Of a DNA stretch of 25,505 nt, positions 20,901-22,734 are shown one piece after another. Source of the stretch: Branchiostoma floridae (taxonomy: Eukaryota; Chordata; Leptocardii; Amphioxiformes; Branchiostomatidae); NCBI RefSeq assembly GCF_000003815.2, contig NC_049995.1, positions 2,576,476 through 2,601,980 of the forward strand. Reading direction: 5' to 3'. Within the stretch, counting starts at the first letter, position 1, and each line of letters opens with the position of its first letter. The position numbers were made by a program, and so were the translations under genes. The notes beneath the pieces were generated by a model. It made no database searches, was not told where the DNA came from, and saw nothing but the letters and a program-made list of their open reading frames with translations.

Positions 20901-21404
20901 ATGTCATTGCACCATTTTAATCCATGGATGACACGCAATCCACAGAACCGCTCAGGAGCTTTTCTATTTACAGTATTTTTAAGCACAATACAGTGCTATA
21001 AGGACAGAATAATCTTCAATAATAATAATGATAAAAGGCTTGAGATAGCGTCTGTCCATGGTGTAATATGATGTTTAAATATTGATAAGCATCACATTCC
21101 GAATTTCAAAGTAGGAAAAATTGTAGTTTCATGACAACTACTGACAGTTTTCGTTATACATATATACCAAGCTACAGCCATGGATAACCAAACGTTAGAA
21201 ATTATATTTCTTCACATATGCATATGTTTTCAACTGGACAGGGGAAGAATAAGATAACTTTTCATATGGCATTTGAGACGAAATGGAAAGATAAGGCTGT
21301 ATAGTTAGTGTAAATATTTAATGCCACTTACCGTCTCCCAGAAAAAGGCACAGTACGGTCAAAACGGCAACGGGACCGATCCTTGTACGAGCACCTTCTC
21401 CCAT
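5197..21404 (-). CDS. Ig(9)-FN3-SEA-TM receptor or adhesion protein with tyrosine-repeat tail (whole gene span)
   Basis: Multi-exon type I membrane protein of the immunoglobulin superfamily. I joined exons by GT-AG sites and phase. Exon 1 encodes the signal peptide; exons 2-11 encode nine Ig domains, one per exon except the fifth, which is split over two. Exon 12 is a fibronectin type III domain, exons 13-14 begin a SEA-type domain, an assembly gap follows, and the last exon encodes the transmembrane helix and cytoplasmic tail. Every junction from exon 1 through the start of exon 13 is phase 1. Visible coding length corresponds to about 1,290 residues, plus whatever lies in the gap. Sequons are visible (NIS, NCT, NYT, NTT, NGT, NVT). 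The Ig/FN3 layout recalls nephrin and other cell-contact receptors, but nephrins have no SEA domain, so I assign no name. Likely roles are adhesion or signalling at the cell surface (inference). Confidence 0.88.
5365..5589 (-). repeat. Coding minisatellite, 5 x 45 bp
   Basis: Five units of exactly 45 bp encode QND..RSGN.Y.N.P-type 15-mers. On the plus strand each unit contains a CATTTTGTGGAAAATT-like box followed by TTTCCAGAACG. A truncated sixth unit (QNDGED) follows. Units alternate between DYGN and GYEN versions, giving a higher-order 90-bp periodicity. Confidence 0.95.
6349..6415 (-). CDS. Probable exon fragment cut by the assembly gap
   Basis: A strong donor (GTAAGT) on the minus strand begins at 6348. 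Upstream of it one frame is open to the gap edge (starting YFQKDDSRLF and ending CYLGERI plus one base). This ends in phase 1, exactly the phase the last exon at 5954 needs. It would supply residues just before the membrane helix, possibly the end of the SEA region. An alternative reading is that TACTTAG at 6360-6366 is an acceptor preceded by a pyrimidine-rich tract, leaving only a 12-base microexon. The sequence alone cannot decide. Confidence 0.5.
6416..7190. other. Assembly gap (775 N)
   Basis: The gap removes the end of the SEA-type domain. The exon before it ends in phase 2 and the last exon starts in phase 1, so at least one exon must lie at or inside the gap. Confidence 0.99.
7191..7589. 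other. Intron sequence, no further feature
   Basis: Intron following the second SEA exon. I see no additional minus-strand exon and no clear repeat here. Confidence 0.5.
7590..7648 (-). CDS. Ig receptor exon 14: second part of SEA-type domain
   Basis: A 59-nt exon between CATTTTCAG and GTATCA. It enters in phase 0 and exits in phase 2. It encodes LDKVFNRFIGYEETEIKSLR-like sequence; the other two frames hit stops. It continues the helical start of the SEA fold (F-E-x-x-L-x-x-V-F pattern) from the preceding exon. The part where the self-cleavage G-S-V-V-V site would lie comes later, in the gap. Confidence 0.75.
7849..8075. mobile_element. MITE-like foldback, CCAATCAG family, copy A
   Basis: Intronic element with CCTATACAATACCTT at the left and an inverted relative (GTATTGCATAGAC) at the right. 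Internally it has TCCAATCAGGGATTCG and, inverted, CCTCTGATTGGCTGACAG. Copies B (9825-10007) and C (13209-13435) share the inverted CCAATCAG/CTGATTGG core and the AAAATGAAAAC or AAAGTGGAAACCTC motif. No coding capacity, so non-autonomous if a transposon. Confidence 0.65.
8154..8263 (-). CDS. Ig receptor exon 13: start of SEA-type domain
   Basis: A 110-nt exon after ATATTGTAG, entering phase 1 and leaving phase 0 at AAC|GTCAGT. It encodes about 36 residues. The pattern LYGTLTVVQEWKEALGDPAS followed by SEFKKKAKEFEEN matches the usual opening of SEA domains: a beta strand, then a Trp at the start of a helix, a Leu-x-Asp-x-x-S turn, and F-x-x-x-A-x-x-F-E. SEA domains are membrane-proximal extracellular modules, often self-cleaving, in mucins and some receptors. 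The call is by pattern only, and the rest of the domain is split between exon 14 and the gap. Confidence 0.75.
8455..8529 (-). repeat. Near-perfect 27-bp hairpin inside the FN3-SEA intron
   Basis: Arm 8455-8481 (AGATAACATGCCAAACGAGT...) is complementary to 8503-8529 with one mismatch, and the loop is 21 bases. On the minus strand, which is the sense of the host gene, the single mismatch becomes a G-U pair, so the RNA would form an uninterrupted 27-bp stem. No TIR-like flanks or target duplication are obvious. Confidence 0.8.
8739..9047 (-). CDS. Ig receptor exon 12: fibronectin type III domain
   Basis: A 309-nt phase 1-1 exon after CCCACCTCAG. It encodes about 103 residues with FN3 landmarks: GPPHQPTGLQV at the start, then a strand with the conserved Trp (VQIRWTAGFNGG), TTHTMQVRKKG, WKDVGTQ, and DYDLRVTAANSEPGGASS, which fits the YxxRVxAxNxxGxS pattern. 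One FN3 between the Ig tandem and the membrane-proximal part is the nephrin-like order. Confidence 0.93.
9112..9420. repeat. ATCTTGAGAT / CTCAAGATTT low-complexity repeat field
   Basis: The word CTCAAGAT or its complement ATCTTGAG, and close variants, recur over ten times in 300 bases in both orientations. The field can therefore fold on itself in many ways. Intronic, between Ig9 and FN3. Confidence 0.75.
9496..9777 (-). CDS. Ig receptor exon 11: ninth Ig domain
   Basis: A 282-nt phase 1-1 exon. It encodes a C2/I-type Ig domain opening YPPKFD. The first Cys is in VDLQCSAFAVPND, the core Trp in TFSWSRDRN, and DYGTYRCTATNQKGGESD supplies the Asp-x-Gly-x-Tyr-x-Cys signature. It is the membrane-proximal Ig, immediately before the FN3. 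Confidence 0.95.
9825..10007. mobile_element. MITE-like foldback, CCAATCAG family, copy B
   Basis: The terminal arms AGAGCCTCGCTCGCGG (9825-9840) and CCGCGAGCGAAGCTCT (9992-10007) are inverted repeats with one mismatch. The inner arms CAGCTGTCAGCCAATCAGAG and, inverted, TGTCTGATTGGCTGACAGTT form a second palindrome. Intron between Ig8 and Ig9. Confidence 0.75.
10263..10532 (-). CDS. Ig receptor exon 10: eighth Ig domain
   Basis: A 270-nt phase 1-1 exon opening YPASVTVT. It has VTLSCTADSKPPPTSFTWTD (first Cys and core Trp), an NGT sequon, and the end AGSYTCTASNGVGDAGTADI. A standard I/C2-set Ig domain. Confidence 0.95.
10533..11038. other. Intron sequence, no further feature
   Basis: Intron between exons 9 and 10. 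AT-rich in places; no exon or clear repeat recognised. Confidence 0.5.
11039..11302 (-). CDS. Ig receptor exon 9: seventh Ig domain
   Basis: A 264-nt phase 1-1 exon opening YLDTPTINTTSSV (NTT sequon). AIQCSSVANPTASFKWRKDG gives the first Cys and the Trp, and SEGTYTCEASNTIEGA gives the second Cys. Confidence 0.95.
11650..11832. mobile_element. Foldback element, AACGTTTCAG-type family, copy D
   Basis: The left arm (GTAGTTACTCAAGCAACTGG, ATGATTTTAGAAACGGTGAG, ACGTTTCAG) is inverted relative to the right arm (CTGAAACGTCTGACGGTTTC, CCAAATCATATCC, AGTAATTGCTATTTGTCGTA). Arms are about 60 bp. The second copy is at 15819-16033. It ends about 25 bases from the donor of exon 8. Confidence 0.8.
11856..12113 (-). 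CDS. Ig receptor exon 8: sixth Ig domain
   Basis: A 258-nt phase 1-1 exon opening YAPMDTTVTP. It has LTLTCTSDGNPAPTFTWTKQ (first Cys, Trp), a Gly run, LTREDAGTYTCTASNGIGNP (second Cys), and VDVL at the end. Confidence 0.95.
12114..12563. other. Intron sequence, no further feature
   Basis: Intron between the second half of Ig5 and Ig6. Ordinary sequence with no recognised element. Confidence 0.5.
12564..12689 (-). CDS. Ig receptor exon 7: second half of the fifth Ig domain
   Basis: A 126-nt phase 1-1 exon between TTTTACAG and GTACGT. It encodes GGTLATPDLTIQNVERADAG then NYTCSAGNLAGTGSDS and LDVL: the E-F-G strands of an Ig domain with the second Cys and an NYT sequon. It completes exon 6. 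Confidence 0.92.
12966..12996. repeat. Perfect 12-bp hairpin with 7-base loop
   Basis: CTTCATGTCCGT (12966-12977) is exactly complementary to ACGGACATGAAG (12985-12996). Intronic, between the two halves of Ig5. No function is indicated. Confidence 0.75.
13209..13435. mobile_element. MITE-like foldback, CCAATCAG family, copy C
   Basis: Starts near GGCCTATACAGTACACCTTG. The internal inverted core is CAGCTGTTAACCAATCAGAG and CCTCTGATTGGCTAACAGCT. AGACTTCCACTTTGGCGGGC and GCAAAGAAAAGTGGAAACCT form outer partial complements. It is in the intron splitting Ig5. Confidence 0.7.
13649..13804 (-). CDS. Ig receptor exon 6: first half of the fifth Ig domain
   Basis: A 156-nt phase 1-1 exon after TTGATTGCAG, ending ACAG|GTGAGG. 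It encodes GVPTVTVLPKPTSTVAEGTE, then SLSCTVESNVYPPVDVVSWTG: strands A-C with the first Cys and the core Trp. The domain is completed by exon 7. This is the only Ig domain in the protein interrupted by an intron. Confidence 0.92.
13856..14028. repeat. GC-rich CGTCC/GGACG palindromic repeat
   Basis: Dense GACGG, CGTCC and GGACG words in both orientations, with CAAGCG at the left end and CGCTTGGACG at the right end. Far more GC-rich than the surrounding intron. It resembles a decayed foldback element, but I could not define clean ends. Confidence 0.55.
14029..14449. other. Intron sequence, no further feature
   Basis: Intron between Ig4 and Ig5. Contains CAACAACAACAA and T-rich runs but no exon or defined repeat. 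Confidence 0.5.
14450..14701 (-). CDS. Ig receptor exon 5: fourth Ig domain, with two extra cysteines
   Basis: A 252-nt phase 1-1 exon opening YPPNGNPNCTV. The canonical Cys pair is in VMLNCEWQGGNP and GTVYTCTATTP, with the core Trp in EVTWSHSGG. Additional Cys residues lie in the A strand (PNCTV, itself an N-C-T sequon) and at the G strand end (EPRTCTITI), and could form a second disulfide. The usual Asp-x-Gly-x-Tyr motif is reduced to HGTVYTC. Confidence 0.93.
15185..15448 (-). CDS. Ig receptor exon 4: third Ig domain
   Basis: A 264-nt phase 1-1 exon opening YIDAPQLAPS. It has LTVVCTANANPSATIQWSKD and REDAGTYTCTATSSGILGSP, with both canonical Cys residues and the Trp. Confidence 0.95.
15819..16033. 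mobile_element. Foldback element, AACGTTTCAG-type family, copy E
   Basis: Terminal arms of about 65-70 bp. The left begins ATACGACAAATGGCAGTTAC and runs through AAAACGGTCACACGTTTCA to GTAGTATCC. The right reads inverted through GGATACTGCCTGAAACGTCT to GAGTTATTTGTCAT. The centre is about 70 bp with no coding capacity. Better preserved than copy D at 11650-11832. Confidence 0.85.
16150..16270. mobile_element. Small foldback element (GCATAAGATA termini)
   Basis: The termini GCATAAGATAGTAC and GTACCGTATCTTATGC are inverted, followed inward by AAAAGCTG versus CAGCTTTGATAC. The inner parts (AAAGCCAGCCTAGGAGT and CTCCCTTTGGCCAGC) also pair. About 120 bp; intronic, 44 bases before exon 3 in plus-strand order. 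Confidence 0.7.
16314..16580 (-). CDS. Ig receptor exon 3: second Ig domain, lacking the core Trp
   Basis: A 267-nt phase 1-1 exon opening DPPGVPLLSI. VRLTCAMTSGTPPFTYSFHV provides the first Cys, but an aromatic Phe/Tyr stretch occupies the place of the invariant Trp. RDQTRYTCKVTDVLGDQFAA has the second Cys and no Asp-x-Gly motif. Still Ig-like in length and strand pattern. Confidence 0.9.
16926..17288 (-). CDS. Ig receptor exon 2: end of signal peptide and N-terminal V-type Ig domain
   Basis: A 363-nt phase 1-1 exon after TATATTCAG. The first residues WVQA complete the leader (likely cleavage after VQA). The domain is longer than the others (about 115 residues), as expected for a V-set. It has YNFRCNFALDD (first Cys), AIADWSFTN (Trp), an NISG sequon, and APADSGTYTCGVSVLGE (second Cys). 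The donor chosen at G|GTAGGT gives phase 1; a competing GTAACC five bases further on would give phase 2 and break the join. Confidence 0.93.
17762..17783. repeat. T(9)G(13) homopolymer tract
   Basis: A run of T followed directly by a run of G, prone to slippage and to sequencing error. Confidence 0.95.
18001..18100. repeat. 50-bp tandem direct duplication
   Basis: CCGATCCACCTATGACAGAC... at 18001-18050 is repeated at 18051-18100 with scattered substitutions; both contain AACGCATGG. Confidence 0.9.
19505..19734. mobile_element. 230-bp MITE with perfect TSD GTAAT
   Basis: The terminal inverted repeats ACCCCTGTCACATT (19505) and AATGTGACAGGGGT (ending 19734) are exact over 14 bp. They are flanked by the identical 5-bp target duplication GTAAT at 19500-19504 and 19735-19739. 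The inner arms pair more loosely (CACGATCTTCGGGCG against CGTCGTCCGATCGATTTTCG). No coding capacity, so non-autonomous. The transposase family is not assignable from this alone. Confidence 0.9.
19849..20051. mobile_element. 203-bp MITE with AGGCTTAGGTCACATTTCC termini
   Basis: Inverted termini of about 40 bp: AGGCTTAGGTCACATTTCCA, then AAC and a CGGCCCGACCGGGC GC block at the left. The right end reads GGCCGGGCCCCCG, then TTTGGAAATGTGACCTAAGC. Flanking TA (or TTA) on both sides is consistent with a TA/TTA target duplication. The centre is AT-rich and noncoding. The same family forms the arms at 2736-4076. Confidence 0.9.
20140..20450. repeat. Tandem duplication, unit about 154 bp, two diverged copies
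   Basis: TGTTAGATGTTTGGTCAACG at about 20148 recurs as TGTTAGATGTTTGATCAACG at about 20302. Shared internal words include GAATTTCTTCATTT, ATTTTACATGT, GACACA and AGAGATATCATCCTTAT in the same order. Confidence 0.9.
20660..20890. mobile_element. Possible foldback element (AGTCTCCACCAGAC / CCTGGTGGAGG)
   Basis: GCATTACTTTAGTCTCCACC at about 20663 and the inverted GGCCTGGTGGAGGTTAACAT at about 20857 can pair imperfectly. Between them is GC-richer sequence with a long plus-strand open frame that has no domain features. Ends and target duplication are not resolved. Confidence 0.4.
21332..21404 (-). CDS. Ig receptor exon 1: start codon and signal peptide
   Basis: The minus-strand ATG at 21404-21402 opens 24 codons: MGEGARTRIG then a hydrophobic core PVAVLTVLCLFLG, with D and one phase-1 base at the GTAAGT donor. 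Joined in phase to exon 2 it gives a leader ending ...GDGWVQA before VTVTVTP. It is a typical secretory signal with Arg residues before the core. It lies about 60 bases downstream of a TATA box, which supports this start. Confidence 0.88.
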
Positions 21405-21460
21405 CTTCGTGTATTCAACGGCTGGCCAAAACGTATTGTTCCTTATATGCTCCGATATTT

Positions 21461-21469
21461 CCTTTTATA
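21461..21469 (-). promoter_or_regulatory. TATA box of the Ig receptor gene
   Basis: CCTTTTATA on the plus strand reads TATAAAAGG on the minus strand. Known TATA-to-start spacing would place transcription initiation near 21435, leaving a 5' UTR of about 30 bases before the ATG at 21404. Confidence 0.7.
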
Positions 21470-21756
21470 GGTAAATTGTTGATAACAGAAAAAAGGAAAT
21501 GTCCGTTTACAGACATAAATTCATTGCACAACGCGTGAAAACGTACGTTTAGAACAACACGACAATGCCTGTTGCTCACTTCACGGAAACGCCATGGAAC
21601 GTCAAGTAGTCAGTCTAATTCTTAGAAACACCTTTTCCCAATACACCACACCCATGACACGGGGTCACCGTTAGTCATTGGGCGTGTCATCTTCGCCATC
21701 ACCCACCATTGTCCTGGGTTGATCACGTGTCACAAACGCGTTATCAATAGAGATAA

Positions 21757-21774
21757 TGGAACATTAATGTTCCA
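21757..21774. promoter_or_regulatory. 18-bp perfect palindrome upstream of the Ig receptor gene
   Basis: TGGAACATTAATGTTCCA is a perfect palindrome about 300 bases upstream of the TATA box. A CACGTG E-box lies nearby at 21724-21729. A dimeric transcription-factor site is possible. The factor is unknown. Confidence 0.4.
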
Positions 21775-21799
21775 TAACGCAGGTCGCCATGCACTTCGG

Positions 21800-22590
21800 T
21801 TACAAAAAATGGGCAACTGGTATTGGACATATTATTGATTTACAGAAAAATATAAGTCAGTTCTCAGTAGAAGAGGGTGCACATAAATTGGTAACATCAA
21901 CTTTTCATATACAAAATGATACTCTAAAACCACTATATTTAAGAACGGGAATATAAATTCAACATTAGCAATCCCCAAGGAATGCACACTAGTATTTCAG
22001 GTATTCAGATGTTCAATAGATATTGTTCAAAAGGCAGAGCAAAGACAGTGTCCAAAGGGCTGAACAGTATACCCAGTATCTGCTTGGAGATTAGAGAAGG
22101 TCTTATTATGACACTGGATATGATTGCTTTTGTATGTGACAGAATTATGTTCAGATGTTACAAAAGTTAACACTGATGACCTTGTAAGTATGGTTTGCAA
22201 GACATATAATTTGTACACATGGTTGGTGTGGCAAAATTGCCCATCGCATGGCACTTGTTTATTGTGGCTCGTCCATAGCACAGGCAAGTCATGTTACATG
22301 TAATGTCATTGTCATGCATTTGGAGAATTTGCTACTAAAGCAACATTGAGATAACAATACAGTAACAGCTTTTGCAGGATGCCCCTCTGTTCAGGATGCC
22401 CCTGAAGTGGGCTTTGTGCAGTTGAGTACAGAAATGGAAATACAAATAACGATATCAATGTTTCTGTTATAGATAAAAAGCTTAAAACGTTGATACTTAA
22501 GGCATTTGTACTTCAAGCTCCAAATCCTAATTATTGTAATACAAGTCTTGGACGTGAGGCAGCAATTTTACATATCAGGGCATTTTTACT
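21800..22590. other. Intergenic region and probable IGHMBP2 3' UTR
   Basis: Between the two minus-strand genes. No exon recognised. A minus-strand AATAAA at 22258-22263, about 330 bases after the IGHMBP2 stop, is a candidate polyadenylation signal. A small duplication of CAGGATGCCCCT occurs at about 22376-22402. Confidence 0.5.
22258..22263 (-). terminator. Candidate polyadenylation signal for IGHMBP2
   Basis: TTTATT on the plus strand is AATAAA on the minus strand. Another AATAAA overlaps the stop codon itself at 22590-22595, too close to be the likely main signal. Confidence 0.4.
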
Positions 22591-22734
22591 TTATTTTTCA
22601 GATGGCCTCTTGGGTTGCCTTTTCTCCTCCATGCCTGAGAGTTTCTTGTCCAGTTTCCTCTGTAGATAGGCTCTCTTCTCAGGTTTCAGCTTCTTCTGTG
22701 CACCTGCATACAGCTTACCTTCCACAATCGTGTC
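22591..22734 (-). CDS. IGHMBP2: IGHMBP2 last exon
   Basis: A 144-nt exon after ATCCCACAG, entering phase 0. It encodes 47 residues, DTIVEGKLYAGAQKKLKPEK then RAYLQRKLDKKLSGMEEKRQ, ending RPSEK and TAA. The L-Q-R-x-L-D-K-K-L-S segment is a hallmark of the extreme C terminus of IGHMBP2 proteins. Confidence 0.93.
   Translation of the reverse strand, partial: DTIVEGKLYAGAQKKLKPEKRAYLQRKLDKKLSGMEEKRQPKRPSEK

Larger units (their letters stand above)
17289..21331. other. Large first intron of the Ig receptor gene
   Basis: About 4 kb between the leader exon and the first Ig exon. No additional exon recognised. It holds a poly-T/poly-G tract (17762-17783), a 50-bp direct duplication, a MITE with perfect 5-bp target duplication, a second MITE with AGGCTTAGG termini, a 154-bp tandem duplication and a probable further foldback. 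Apart from these, 17289-17760 and 18101-19500 show nothing notable. Confidence 0.7.

Noticed and set aside
20520-21071. 183-codon plus-strand open frame
   Set aside because: No domain, low-complexity tail, lies in the first intron of the minus-strand gene and overlaps a probable foldback element.
5197-21404. Naming the receptor nephrin, Kirrel or hemicentin
   Set aside because: Ig number and the single FN3 are nephrin-like, but the SEA-type module and the tail do not fit. Without a search no ortholog name is justified.
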